64,000 nucleotides of DNA from Cladorhizidae sp. MBARI D1340-BT2 (GCA_028752905.1 JAQNBH010000004.1:39054336-39118335), one strand, 5' to 3'. Shown: positions 1 through 10,240, counted from the first letter of the stretch. The notes: generated from the sequence alone by a model not told the origin. Translations and numbers: made by a program.

Positions 1-665
1 AGCCTCTCCGTTTATCTCCACTTGTCTCGTCCACTGGGGTAAATCTCGGCTCTGTTCTCTGGCAAAGTGGGCTCCCTCCAACTTCACCCAACAGTCACGC
101 TTGAGGTGCCCTTTCTTACCACATCGGTAACATTCCAGGGTCCTCACGTCCCTTGTTTGTGTAGGTCTCCCTTCACCACTTCGTCCCATCTCTAGTACTT
201 TCGGTTGTGGTCCTCGATGTCTGGATGGTGTGTCCTCACGGAGTGCGGGGGCAGGTCTAAATCGATCTGTTCTCTCTGATCTCCTTGGCACCTCTCCTTC
301 TTTGCGCTGGTTCCCGAGGAACCGAACCACTGCATCACTCAAATCTCTGTAGTCTACTGGGTTCAAGTTCCTCATCTGCGTCTGTAGCCATCTAGGCAAT
401 TTGCTGATGGTTAGTTCATAGAGTACTGCCTCGAATGCTGGTTTGTTAGTGGCTTCGATCCACTGTGTGAAGGACTGTCGGTACGCTCGTAGCCACGCTT
501 CTGGGTTGGTTGCGTCGAAGGTTACTTCAAACACCTTCCTCCTGTACGTTTCCATTGAGATATGGTATGTAGCTAAGAGGGTCTCTTTTACCACTTGGTA
601 GTCAGCCTGGTCCCTCGCTGTTAAGGCTGCTACTGCTACCAATCCTTGGCCACTCAGGGAGCTCC
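1..665 (-). pseudogene. gag: gag, C-terminal half with zinc knuckle, running into protease
   Basis: The minus frame continues the capsid domain (LSGQGLVAVAAL, then ETLLATYHISMETYRRKVFE and WLRAYRQSFTQW), an Arg-rich linker and a CCHC zinc knuckle at about 100-145 with spacing C-X2-C-X4-H-X4-C (CYRCGKKGHLKRDC), an RNA-binding module of retroelement nucleocapsids. The last residues at the window edge (VEINGEA) look like the start of an aspartic protease domain. No stop codon was seen over this stretch, so apart from the insertion this gag looks fairly young. Confidence 0.8.
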
Positions 666-669
666 TTAA

Positions 670-2379
670 GGGGGATGTAACCCATTATTTTTTTGACAAA
701 AAGTGGTTTTTGTGTTTTGTTGCTTATATAATTGCACAACATCTGTACAAGCTGTCTTTCAAATATGAAGCAATTTGGATGATCCATTGTTGAGTTATGG
801 TGGATTTTATCTTCATGAGTAAGACCAGTGAAGGGGGGAGGAGACATCAAAGGGATTTTTTTAAATCAACTTTCTAATGCCATAACTTTCCCCCCCCTTA
901 CTTCTATACAGTTAATTTTGTTATCAAAGTGTTGCTTCTTCTGTGTGCTTTAAAATGATATGTTGAATGACTCTATAGGACCAGTATCTTAGAAGATACA
1001 TGCAGAAACATTCAGGTCCCTCAAAACCTGTACCCTAATTACTGGAACAACTCTAGCTCTGTGGTAATGAAATTACCCATACTAAAAGGTGATTTTCCTG
1101 ATAATGTGGATTTTCGGTCTTAGGAACACCTGTATCTTTGTGAAAATTTTAGGGAAAATACTTCATTATATATCATTATGGAGCCCTTTCTTTCCTCTAT
1201 CTTTTAAGTGGAGCAAAAGCTGTTTGAAGGGTTTGTGTCACTAGTAATACATTCATATGCCAGGCATACACTACAGAGCCACTTGTACAGTGATAACCAT
1301 GAGTAGTTTTCTGCACAATCTTTTGACTTAAAAGATGGAGGAAAGAAAGGGCTACATGATGATATATAATGAAGTATTTTTCCTAAAGTTTTCACAAAGA
1401 TACAGGTGTTCCTAAGACCGAAATCCACATTATCAGGAAAATCACCTTTTAGTATGGGTAATTTCATTGGACCACAGACACACACCTTCCTCAATACTAT
1501 AAATTTATATCAACTTTCTAATGTCATAACTTTTCCTCCCTTACCTCTATGCAGTTAATTTTGTTATCAAAGTGTTGCTTATTCTGTGTGCTTTAAAATG
1601 ATATGTTGAATGACTGCATAGGACCATTATCTTAGAAGATACATGCAGAAACATCCAGGTCCCTCAAACCTGTACCCTAATTACTGGAACAACTCTAGCT
1701 CCAAGCCTGTGGCTTTTCACAAGCTCAAACCTGGTTGAGTGGTTTCCTTATGCTCTGAAGCGTGTATTGGGCAGACCATATTTGGCATGCGCTATACCTA
1801 GCTAAAGTGAGAGCATGCCATGTTGATTAAAATAGGATTTTCCCAGGGAAAATCCCTATTTTACACATACGGCAGGCGCTAACTCTTGCTGTGTATAGCG
1901 CATACCAAATATAGTCTGCCCATTACACGCTTCAGAGCATAAGGAAACCACTCAACCAAGTTTGAGCTTGTGACAAGCCACAGGCATGGAGCTAGAGTTG
2001 TTCCAGTAATTAGGGTACAGGTTTTGAGGGACCTGGATGTTTCTGCATGTATCTTCTAAGATACTGGTCCTATAGAGTCATTCAACATATCATTTTAAAG
2101 CACACAGAAGAAGCAACACTTTGATAACAAAGTTAACTGTATAGAAGTAAGGGGGGGAAAGTTATGGCATTAGAAAGTTGATATTAAAAAAGTTCCCTTT
2201 GATGTCTCCTCCCCCCCTTCACTGGTCTTACCCATAAAGATAAAATCCACCATAACTCAACAATGGATCATCCAAATTGCTTCATATTTGAAAGACAGCT
2301 TGTACAGATGTTGTGCAATTATATAAGCAACAAAACACAAAAACCTCTCTTTGTCAAAAAAAAATGGGTTCCATCCCCC
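670..2379. mobile_element. TTAA-flanked non-autonomous fold-back element inside gag
   Basis: TTAA occurs at 666-669 and 2380-2383. The termini are inverted: both ends read GGGGGATG(T/G)AACCCATT inward and stay similar for roughly 380 bp, through the CATTGTTGAGTTATGGTGGA and TTGTTATCAAAGTGTTGC segments. There is no transposase. Order inside: left arm, a nested 417 bp fold-back element (1060-1476), a partial second copy of the left arm in direct orientation (about 1508-1700), a central palindrome (about 1700-1995), and the inverted right arm. TTAA target duplication is known for piggyBac and Kolobok transposons; G-rich ends fit Kolobok-like better, which is my inference. Confidence 0.85.
1060..1476. 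mobile_element. Nested fold-back MITE
   Basis: The two ends (1060-1205 and 1320-1476) are inverted copies of one another, starting TGTGGT...AATGAAATTACCCATACT and continuing for about 150 bp with few differences. The centre is about 110 bp. It interrupts the arm repeat of the host element, because the arm sequence ending GGAACAACTCTAGCTC at 1059 reappears intact at about 1680-1702. It has no coding capacity; the open frame at 1204-1494 is a by-product of the repeat. Confidence 0.7.
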
Positions 2380-2383
2380 TTAA

Positions 2384-2884
2384 ATACACACTCCACTGAT
2401 CCTGAGGCCAACCTGAAGCTCCAGCCGTTACCTCAAACATTTCCAGGTATGCTCCCATGTCGTCGGTTCCCTCGACATATTTTTGTAGGGTAAGTTTGGG
2501 CAGTGGGGGTGGGAGTGCAGGTGCTCTCCCAGCTGCTGCTCCTTGAGCACGGGCGAGAAGCTGTTCCCAACGATCTTCTTGCTGGGCTTGTTGCTGGCGG
2601 TCACTCTCCCGTCTCTGCTCTTCTCTTGCAATTCTCTCCTCCTCTTTCTGCACTCTTCTCTCCTCAGCTTGCTGGCGGTCTTCCTCCTTCTGTTGCTCCA
2701 GTCGAGCCAAACGCTGTTCTTCTCTCTGAGCTCGTCCCTGCTCTAGTTGGAGCCATTGTTGCATGAACCGATTCATGGGTTCGTATCCACCTTCTTCTAG
2801 CTCAGGGGGCTGTGCTTGGCTCCGAAGACGACGATCCTCTCCTGCTCGGTTACGTTCTTCCGACATTGTAGTTGAGACGGTCAC
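2384..2884 (-). pseudogene. gag: gag, N-terminal half (split by insertion)
   Basis: Translation from 2884 gives a short Ser/Thr start, a Gln/Glu/Arg-rich coiled-coil of about 90 residues (repeated EEQRL/EEDRQQ-like heptads), a Pro/Leu linker, then the start of a capsid-like domain with the motif DDMGAYLEMFEVTA...WPQDQW at about residues 140-167. The frame meets the TTAA-flanked insertion after WSVYL and continues at 665. Capsid-like modules of this kind resemble the SCAN-type fold of Ty3 gag. The protein would form the particle shell of the retrotransposon. The second start (MSEERNR) is equally possible. Confidence 0.75.
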
Positions 2885-3307
2885 AATCGAGTGAGAAAAA
2901 AAAATTAATAGTAGCTCGTAAAACCACTAAGATTATAACAACAGCAATATGCACTTGACCACTAAGGATCAGAAAACAACTCGACAAGATATTGGACCTA
3001 GCAGTCAGGGTCTAGGCTTTTCAAGTCCGCTCGGCACTGATCACTAGAACTGTTCACCCTGTTAGCTACCTCAGCTCTGCAACACTACAACTTCTGTCTA
3101 GTAGCGACTTCGACTCTTACAGAACAATTGCACCCTACCAGAACCTCTTCCTCAGGTCTGCTACAAGATTAGTTACAGACCTCTCACCTTAGGTCTAACA
3201 CAATTTTAGTTACTCTAAGGCTCTCTACCTCAGAGACCCTCTAGCCCTCTCACACTAAGACAGTTGATTAGCTAGTCTTAGCTTGGTTCGGAATCTTGAC
3301 TCTACAA

Positions 3308-3326
3308 GATCCCACCGCTGCCACCA
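3308..3326 (-). promoter_or_regulatory. Primer binding site complementary to tRNA-Leu 3' end
   Basis: The plus strand reads GATCCCACCGCTGCCACCA, which is the 3' end of a eukaryotic leucine tRNA (T-arm end, acceptor stem, discriminator base) plus CCA. On the element's strand this is the site where the tRNA primes minus-strand DNA synthesis. It lies one base from the inferred LTR end, exactly where expected. It is not a tRNA gene: no cloverleaf precedes it, and the CCA is encoded. Confidence 0.8.
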
Positions 3327-3327
3327 C

Positions 3328-3897
3328 TGTAATGGAATTGTCCTTTGAACAGCGCAGCGCTTTGCCCACTGTCAATCCACAACTTCCACCCGACACCTGA
3401 GCCTACCCCTTGGTCTCTCTCACCAAGTAGCCTACTCAAGCCAGTCTCGTCAGTTAGCCACTTTTGCTAACTAACCCAATTCTCCTTGAGGTTGGTATAT
3501 TATAAATCAATAACAGAATACCACAATCACTCAGTTCTTAGTTCAAACAGTACAAGCAAGAGAATCTCTCTAGCTAACTCTCTCTCTTTATTTTGACAAC
3601 AGTTCCTTTTTTATATTATTCGAGCCAGTCCTCCATCTTTGTCATCCGTTACCATGGATACTTCTCCTGGCAACCAATCAGCTCCCTCCATGTGTATCTG
3701 CTTCATCACTCCACTCTTCAAACCAGTCAGGTGAGTTCTCGAATCAGGTGAGTCTTCTTCTCTTCTTATTAATTCTTCACCAATATAAGTCTCATTCCCT
3801 CTGTGGGTTTGTAGTGTGGTTTCCTGTGTGTGGTAGCTGATTGTTCTCGCTTGCGTGTCTTCTTGTGGGTAATTAGCTGTCAGGGAGTTTCCTGACA
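3328..3897 (-). repeat. 5' LTR of the Ty3/gypsy element (570 bp)
   Basis: On the minus strand the block begins TGTCAGG and ends in TTACA, one base before the primer binding site; the boundaries are TG...CA. The proximal 20 bases of the left terminus are themselves a small palindrome (TGTCAGG...CCTGACA). The sequence just outside is gtcta; the matching duplication would be beyond the window, so the target site cannot be checked. The opposite LTR is not in the window and the length rests on the terminal dinucleotides and the primer site only. Confidence 0.7.
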
Positions 3898-4843
3898 GTC
3901 TACATGCACATACATTGTGACATGCTGCTCATCAACTTTGCCCAACCAAAAAAGAAATCCTGGCTACTACCATGTCCTAGCTACTTGATGAAACTTGCTA
4001 TTTTCTCTTTCACATTATTATTATTGTAAACTTATGACAATGTCGAATAATGATGTGTTGATATAGAATAGAAAATTGTGTAACTTGAAGGACAGGCACC
4101 AAGAGCTAGTGGAACTATCACAAGTCTCCAGAGAGCATTCTCCAGAGGGGCTACAATCTATGGTTTGTCCTCTGTATAAAGTCAGTGATGGCCAAGCTAA
4201 ACTCTGGAAGAAGTAACAAATGGACATCACTAGTGGAGCCCGTCACTGACAGTAGAGGTACCCTTCACGAGCTCTCAGAATCCTAAAGGAGTCAATGAAT
4301 ACTGGGAATCACCATATTTTCCGACATTGGTGCTACCGGATAACTTGTTTGTCATGCTAGGTAGCTTGGCTTTAGCTAGACTGCATTGATCTTCACCAAC
4401 TTCTGACTGGAGTGCTGCTTCTCTTGAAATTTGGTGAGTAGGTTTTGCCTCAGGTTTTGCAATTGGACCTCCTTATTAATATTATTATATGTAGCTAATA
4501 TCAATAGATGCATGCCTATATAGACAATCAAGGTAGCTAAGAAGCATATATAGCTAGGTGTGGCTTGTTGATCAAGTATTTAACTAGCTATAGCTCAGTA
4601 GTGTGACTAAACTAACTGTTGAGATGTTTATACTGTAGCTCAATAGGCTAGTTTAATCAAGCACGCACTTTGTCAGGCCAATGTTCAGGGAGTAGAGCTG
4701 AGCCTGCTACTGAACCTGGAGTATATTAATTTGAGACTAGTTTTCTCCAAGGAAAACAAAAATGTCCACAAGAAAGATAGGGTGTTTCAGTGTGTGCTAT
4801 ATATTACGTTTTTGCATTTCATTTCTCTTGAAGACGTGATGAA
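3898..4843. other. AT-rich spacer, no gene recognised
   Basis: I see no splice-bounded exon, terminal repeat or RNA motif. Short TAGCTA-rich tracts occur around 4330-4640. It includes the likely promoter side of the putative gene that starts at 4844. Confidence 0.4.
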
Positions 4844-5181
4844 ATGGCAGAACCGGAAAGCATAGAATCTCAGACCATTTTAAATTGCATACCTCAATTG
4901 AAGATAATTCTTAAGGACAAGGACTTAATTGTGTTCCTTCACCTTTATTCAAAAAAACATTTGTATGAAGAGGTAATAATCAAAAATCCATGATGACTGC
5001 TGATCTGATGTCTGTAAATTGCTGGAGCATATTAGGGAAGACATTACACACTGAGCTCGGAGCAATACTACATACTGGTAGACCAGCTTCAGAAGAACCT
5101 GGAGAGATATGTGGAGATAGTGCATATCCTTGACAAGGAATTTCGTAGGCTTGGTGGTGGTAGAGCTCAAACAAGCTGAAG
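4844..5181 (+). CDS. Putative two-exon reading frame, helical death-fold-like
   Basis: ATG at 4844 opens 43 codons (MAEPESIESQ...KHLYEE) ending at a good donor, GAG|GTAATA at 4972/4973. A 61 bp intron with acceptor ATATTAG/GG at about 5033 returns the frame in phase 0 to a second segment (YTLSSEQYYILVDQLQ...EFRRLGG) and a stop near 5181. The product, about 90 residues, is rich in amphipathic helices and resembles the size and pattern of CARD/DED-type death-fold adaptors, which are expanded in sponges; this is only a pattern impression. The acceptor has a poor pyrimidine tract. A donor-like GTAAGTGAAG follows the stop, so an alternative longer transcript joining the exon at 6177 is possible. 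Confidence 0.35.
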
Positions 5182-5299
5182 TGGGTAAGTGAAGTCTATA
5201 AAAATGTCCTGCTTTTGACAACTCAATCTTAGCTAACTAGCTGGTGTAGATTCATCTCTCATGATATATTTGATGTATATAATACATCCTGGGTAAATG

Positions 5300-5760
5300 G
5301 AACACATTCACCAATGTATACATTGATGACATTGCAGTTTTCAGTTCTTCATGGAACGACCACCTTCAACACCTCCACCTCATCCTCACCTGTCTGAAGG
5401 AAGAAGGACTCACCATCCAACCAGCAAAGTCTGAACTGGGCATGATAACCTGCAAATTCCTTGGACATGTGTTTGGGAAAGGCTGCATCAATCAACAGGA
5501 AGCTAAGACTAAGGCAGTCCGAGAATTAAAACAGCCTTGGTCCAAGACAGATGTCCGATCATTTCTTGGCCGCTTCGGCTATTACCGAAGGGCCATCAGT
5601 TTACCATACAGACTGATCACCGAGCAATGACATTCCTAGGCCAGGAGACAAAAAACGGTAGATTGGCCCATTGGATGGACATTTTGAGACAGTTCTCCTT
5701 TGACATCACATAAAGCCTGGCAAAACAAACTAGAATACAGATGCCCTCTCCAGGCAGGCC
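5300..5760 (+). pseudogene. pol: Ty3/gypsy reverse transcriptase/RNase H fragment
   Basis: From about 5307 the frame gives FTNVYIDDIAVFSSSW, containing the YIDD catalytic box of reverse transcriptase (two of the three active-site aspartates), then the thumb motif KSELGMITCKFLGH and the connection motif VRSFLGRFGYYRR. A deletion then joins it directly to RNase H-side motifs (TIQTDHRAMTFLG...GRLAHWMDIL and FDIT) in another frame. Palm N-terminus, most of RNase H, and integrase are gone. It lies between two segments of the death-fold-like gene. Confidence 0.85.
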
Positions 5761-5861
5761 TCGGACAGCGAAGACCACTGCTGACACGTGGCTGACGCCT
5801 CCTAACAAATCGCATGACCACAAGCCCAAGACAGTATTTAGAACATTGAACATTACCTTAA

Positions 5862-6130
5862 ATGGTAACACTATAGGTGAGAGTAGATTAAAGGATAGCA
5901 TGCATGCACATGATTGGTTATAACAGTAGGTGAGCATAGTGTAATAATTCCTTGTAAGGCAATGATTGGAACCTGGCTTGGTAGCCTATTTAAGGGAGCC
6001 AAGCCAGGGAACTAGAGAGAGAGAGACCCACAGTCTACAGTGTAATTTTGTCCAGAATTGTTAATAAAAAGATTAGAACCCTCATCCTTGATTTGTGGAT
6101 CTCTGCCTCCGTTCAGGCAAAGATCTAACA
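5862..6130 (+). repeat. Probable LTR remnant of the Ty3 fragment
   Basis: Downstream of the RT/RNase H relic lies a block with a TATTTAAGGG promoter-like box (about 5988), an AATAAA signal (about 6062) and a CA end (GATCTAACA, 6130), which is the usual order in a 3' LTR. The left boundary (TGGTAACACTATAGG) is a guess; no second copy is present to define it. Confidence 0.4.
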
Positions 6131-6176
6131 ATTGTTGTTGTGATAATTTCCCGTTTTTGTATATTGTGCTATTCAG

Positions 6177-6635
6177 CGTAATGAACGCATCCACCCACGT
6201 TACATGCAACTAATTCAGTGGTTTGGCCAGAAAGGAAGATTATGGCTTTATAAAGAGCTGGTAAGCAGATTGGTATATCAGCAGAAATAATCGGTGTCAC
6301 TGCGACGAGGCATATACATATAGCATCCAAATATAAAGACAACCCCCAGGAATGCTTGGGGGCTGTTATGGAGAAATGGATGAAGAATGCAGCAAAAATG
6401 AATAACCAATGCACATGGAGGGGTCTGTGCATATTGTTAGTATGCATGGAGCTAGTTGATGTCAGTAAAGATTTGAGAGAAGTATTGATGCTGACATCAC
6501 TGACTTGAATAACAACTTTGAGTCATTCATGGAGCTAAGTGATGTCAGTAAAGATTTGAGAGAGACATTTGACGCTGACGTCACTTACTTGAAGCACAAC
6601 TTTGAGACATCTGAAAGTGAGCTAGTACTACTGTA
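6177..6635 (+). pseudogene. Death-domain-like exon with frame breaks
   Basis: After a pyrimidine-rich stretch and CAG acceptor the plus strand reads RNERIHPRYMQLIQWFGQKG, a frame change at about 6285, then EIIGVTATRHIHIASKYKDN, PQECLGAVMEKWMKN and a TW core. The pattern of FGxKG, I-x5-Y-x3-P-x2-CL-x3-M-x2-W and TW matches the helical core of animal death domains as I know them. A second one-base shift near 6510 leads into an in-frame 75 bp duplication (MEL(V/S)DVSKDLRE twice, about 6447-6600) and a stop at 6633-6635. It may form one gene with 4844-5181, separated by a retroelement; with the two shifts it is probably a pseudogene. Confidence 0.4.
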
Positions 6636-6639
6636 ACTA

Positions 6640-6850
6640 TGGGAGCTAGTGGTATTGTATTGTTAATTTGTGCAGTGGAACCTCCATTAACCTTGTGTTC
6701 CTTAACTATGGGAGCTAGTGGTATTGTGTTGTTGATGTGACAGTGGAATCTCCCTTACTCTTGTGTTCCTAAATATGGGAGGTAGTGGTATTGTGTTCTT
6801 GATGTTTACAGTAGAACCACCCTTATCATTGGACTTCTAATCATAGGATC
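6640..6850. repeat. Tandem repeat, unit about 68 bp, three copies
   Basis: The phrase ATGGGAG(C/G)TAGTGGTATTG recurs at about 6640, 6706 and 6774, each followed by a variant of CAGTGGAACCTCCCTTA. The copies have diverged by substitutions and small indels. No coding function is evident. Confidence 0.7.
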
Positions 6851-7552
6851 TACTGCATATATTGCAACATAACCATGTCATGGAGTGAAGTTCTTACTTG
6901 TAGGTTTGTTGCGACTTATGAAATGTCTCTTTGTTTACCTCTTCGACTGCTTTGCTTCTGAAATGCCACCAGTGGCAGACTTCTTTTGAGCACAGTGTCA
7001 CGTTGCAATTTTGATATAATTAGACGAACCATGCCCACTTATAATTGCATTGACATATGCAAGTTCATACCGAAACCCAGCTGCCAATATAAATCATGGC
7101 TAAACAATCATGTTTCGAAGTATGAACCAGAAAGCAGAATGGCAGTTGGACATGGAACATAGGAGTAGCCAATGGAGTGACTGCTGTGGGTTTAAGCAAT
7201 AGTATCCAGAGCAGAAGCAACCATCAAATACCATCTCCACTGAGACTGCAAACTAGCACAATACAACTTTTTAGGCAGATGTTAATCCTTTCACGATGGA
7301 TGAAGCTGATCTGGAAGTGAACAAAAACTTGGAATAGTCATGGAAGAATTGTGCAGCTGACTGCTCGTGAAACAAGCGTGGTATAATCCAGGAAATAATA
7401 ACCCTCGTCCGCCAATGTTGTCCCATTACTGCAGAGAATGGATGGCCATTCTTACCTTTGTAAGGATTTTGTCCGATGTCTGAATCTTATTTTCATTACT
7501 GCTATTTGGATGACTCCTTCATTTGCTAGCTCAAAATTTCGCTTAACCCTTT
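6851..7552. other. Spacer, no gene recognised
   Basis: No exon or terminal repeat could be supported up to the piggyBac end at 7553. Confidence 0.4.
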
Positions 7553-7737
7553 GAATTTTACTGTCATTTAAGAATGACGCCCGAGAGGTCAAAGTTTCAC
7601 AAAATATTTCTCACTAGCAGTTTGTTTAATTAGAATGTTACATGGCTAATTCCATTCTACGTGAAATGAGCTTTGTTTTGATATGTCTTGTTAGATATTA
7701 GGGAAAATCTCAAAAGGCTATTAAACTTTGAAGACGA

Positions 7738-8590
7738 GTGGCAATGGTTTATCTTGATCAGGTTTTACAACTGCTAGATTCAAGTTTTGATGGTGACTGG
7801 CACCTATCTGAGGATGAGGATGATAATTCTGAACTGGAGTATCAAGTCATCACTTACTTGGTGGACCCTCTAGATATAGAACATGTGAGTGGTAAAGATG
7901 TAGCATTAGCCTCTTCCTATAATCATTTGTCTAAAGTCCTGGTTTATGGTGCTGAAATCTCTACATCTGCTTCAGGGTCTGTGACAGCTTCACATAGCTT
8001 TCAAGCTGCTGATACTGCTCAAGACTGTGCTGAAGTTATTGGGTCTGCTGTCACCCTCAGTGCTCAAGTCTTGGCATCTACTGCTACCTCCATCATGTCT
8101 ATTTCTACATCTATTTCTACATCTATCACCACTGCTGCTGGTGTATCTCAACCATGTCCATCTTCAAGTACTCAAATTTCAACGTCCACTTCAAGTTTTG
8201 AAAAAGCCACATCACTGCAACTCAATCCTGGAATTCCACCTTTCAGTGAGTTATCTTCACCATTGCCAGGTGTTACCTCTAATGCTGTTGATTTTTTAAA
8301 ATTGTTCTTTAGTCCAAATGTTATCAACCATATAGTCAAACAAACTAATTTGTATGCGAGGCAGATCCTCCATCACCCTCTTATGAATGGGAAGATTGTA
8401 CCCCAGACAAGCTAAAGTCTTTTGGGGCTCTGGTAATTCTAATGGGACTGAAAAAAGTTCCATCTCTCCCTGACAGTAGGTTCCACCTAGTTAGTTTTTT
8501 GCTGGCCTTACAGATTAGTTCGTGGCTTGCTATCTTGCTTGCATCTGAATGATAATTCCAACATGGTATCTCAGTGTTCTCCCCAGGATA
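7738..8590 (+). pseudogene. piggyBac transposase, N-terminal part
   Basis: Residues 1-35 are acidic (DGDWHLSEDEDD), followed by about 110 residues of Ser/Thr-rich low complexity. The core begins at about residue 180 with DFLKLFFSPNVINHIVKQTN and YARQ, the conserved F-x-I-x-TN-x-YA-x-Q region of the family. At about 8375 the frame shifts, then continues with YEWEDCTPDKLKSFGALVIL, MGL and P-LPD, the usual W-x-LT-x-EL-x-F-G-LMG motif. Further on CLHLNDNSNMVS (the lHF-x-DN motif) appears at about 8534. The protein would cut and paste DNA at TTAA. Confidence 0.8.
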
Positions 8591-8598
8591 TTTGTTAA

Positions 8599-9852
8599 GG
8601 ATAGGGGCAATGTCGTTGGAGTGCGACTGATAAATTATGATGAGCAATGTTATTTCACAGGTTGCAGTAAGTATAGTGGACTATATATAACTCGTTTTCA
8701 TATAGGAACTTCTCCTTGTGTGGGGGAGCTGATCATTTTTACAGTCTGTGAATGATATATCTTTGTTAAATACCTTAAAGTACACACACACACTCCAGTA
8801 GATGAAACACTTGTGAACTTTCCTTGAAATATTGTGTTGCTGTATACAACTAAATATTATGAAGTTACATGGAAAAAGATTGTTATTAATTATGTAATTG
8901 TCATTGATTATCATTCGGTTACATCAATCCGCCTGTTCCTCATGGAAGCCCACCTATCGCACACAAGCTCATATCTCCACTTGACCTTCTATGATGTAAC
9001 GACCGTATACTATAACTTCCTTGGTGACAGAAACATCAGTGGTTTCAACCACACACATAGCAAAAAAAAGGAGACTTAGAAAGGTTAGAAGTGATGGGCT
9101 CAGCTACAGTTTCTCCTAGATACTGCACAATCTCCTGCATGAAACGCTCTGATGTGTAGTGTGCATTTCCACCCAGGTTCAGGTCTGTAAGGTAAGATGC
9201 TGCCAATGACTTAACTAGCTCCACGAGAGGCCCAAAGTTAGTAATATGTGCTATCTCCCTGTGATTCAGGAAGTACATACATTTCAGCGCTCCAACAAAG
9301 GCCTTTCTCTTAGCTGAAACTACTCCTTGGAGAGCCATTGCTATGCCACAGTCTCTTTTAGAGCAGCCCAGATCAGCCTCCATCTTGACTCCCGTGACAT
9401 GTGACTCGCTTTTGGCATGTTTCACCAAGTCAATGTCTTGCATGGCAGGTCTACCCAGGTAGCTCGTCCAACGCTAGCTCTCTTAGGCCGGCGACTATGT
9501 TTCCGACAAAGAACACACATCATACCTTCGCCATCTTCCAACTCCAATAGCCACGGAAACTTCCTTCCATTTCGGGTTAATGCCGGTCTTTCGGTGCTTG
9601 CCAGAGCTGCTGCTGCCAACTTCGCTTGAATGTCCACGCTTTGTCATCTTTTCAGCGACTGACATGCGCGCAGCTAAATAGCCATGCTGCAATTTTTCCC
9701 CACTAACCACACCTACAAAACGTTACTTTAATTTTGTCATTGTATTACATCATAAAAAATATCATTTCAATTTGACAAAAATGAATAAAACAACTAATAT
9801 AGCATAGCGCTCGCTATACTTAAAGTTTCAAAGGGATAGCGCACCGCTACCC
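8599..9852 (-). mobile_element. TTAA-flanked insertion carrying a hAT-like fragment
   Basis: TTAA is present at 8595-8598 and 9853-9856; outside it the piggyBac protein blocks line up (CLHLNDN...SPGY on the left, RLHKVRP on the right). The ends show weak inverted similarity (GGATAGGGG against GGGTAGCGG). Inside, on the minus strand, are pieces of a hAT-like protein. Either a TTAA-specific element captured hAT-like coding sequence, or an older hAT relic was enclosed. Confidence 0.6.
9060..9710 (-). pseudogene. hAT-like (ZNF862/TTF-type) transposase N-terminal fragment
   Basis: On the minus strand a basic start (MTKRGHSSEV) is followed after a frameshift by a single zinc-finger-like region: KFPWLLELEDGEGMMCVLC, then RATWVDLPCKTL and, in a third frame, DLVKHAKSESH. 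C-x2-C, W and H-x4-H spacing fits the BED/TTF-type DNA-binding finger of hAT-derived proteins such as ZNF862. It continues with the helical region (FVGALKCMYFLNHREIAHIT and SLAASYLTDLNLGGNAHYTS) and stops before the catalytic core. Confidence 0.6.
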
Positions 9853-9889
9853 TTAAATGCTCCGGGGAGAACTATGTATCTTCTTCGAG

Positions 9890-10240
9890 CTCCACTTTTG
9901 ACCGTTTACATAAAGTCCGACCAATATTTTGATATGGCAAGAGAAAGCTGTGTAAAGCAATATCACCCAAGTCGGTGCAACTCCATTGATGAAGCCATGG
10001 TTGGTTTCAAGGGATGTATAGGATTCAAGCAGTATCTTCCTCTATAGCCCACTAAACGAGGGTACAAGGTGTGGTGTAGGGCTGACACACGTAATGGGTA
10101 TATGTGTGATTTCCGTATTTATACTGGAAAGGATTCACAACCCAAGGTGATGGCACACACTTGGATCATCTGTAAGGAAATGATCTATGACCAAAGCTAT
10201 CTTAAAAAATATTCAAGAGATATTTCAGAACATTGAAGAG
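9890..10240 (+). pseudogene. piggyBac transposase, DDE-region fragment
   Basis: After the insertion the frame resumes with RLHKVRPIFDMARESC, then SIDEAMVGFKG (the first catalytic aspartate lies in the IDE motif), KQYLP, PTKRGYKVWCRAD and YTGKDSQPKV. These are the most conserved blocks of the family, in order. There is an in-frame TAG where the family has KP before the TKRG motif. The later aspartates and the Cys-rich C-terminal finger are missing. Confidence 0.85.

Larger units (their letters stand above)
1..3897 (-). mobile_element. Ty3/gypsy LTR retrotransposon, 5' portion (runs off the left edge)
   Basis: Read on the minus strand the order is LTR (3897-3328), primer binding site (3326-3308), leader, gag (from about 2884) and the first residues of a protease domain at the window edge, so the rest of pol and the 3' LTR lie outside. 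Gag is split by a 1.7 kb insertion at 670-2379. The order LTR, tRNA primer site, gag with one zinc knuckle, protease is that of Metaviridae. Removing the insertion restores one continuous gag frame across the TTAA site, which shows that the insertion is younger than the retroelement. Confidence 0.85.
7553..10240 (+). mobile_element. piggyBac-like transposon, left end and broken transposase
   Basis: TTAACCCTTTGAATTTTACT at 7553 has the TTAA plus CCYTT start typical of piggyBac ends. It is followed by a transposase on the same strand: acidic N-terminus and the start of the core domain (7738-8415), a frameshifted continuation (8370-8590), a 1254 bp TTAA-flanked insertion, and the DDE region (9890-10230). 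The right terminus was not found; the sequence runs directly into the duplicated segment starting about 10195, suggesting the C-terminal third was lost in that rearrangement. Confidence 0.8.

Noticed and set aside
2503..2766. Leucine-rich plus-strand frames opposite gag
   Set aside because: Antisense shadow of the Gln/Glu-rich gag coiled coil.
3308..3326. tRNA-Leu gene
   Set aside because: Only the last 19 bases of the tRNA including non-genomic CCA are present; position next to the LTR shows a primer binding site.
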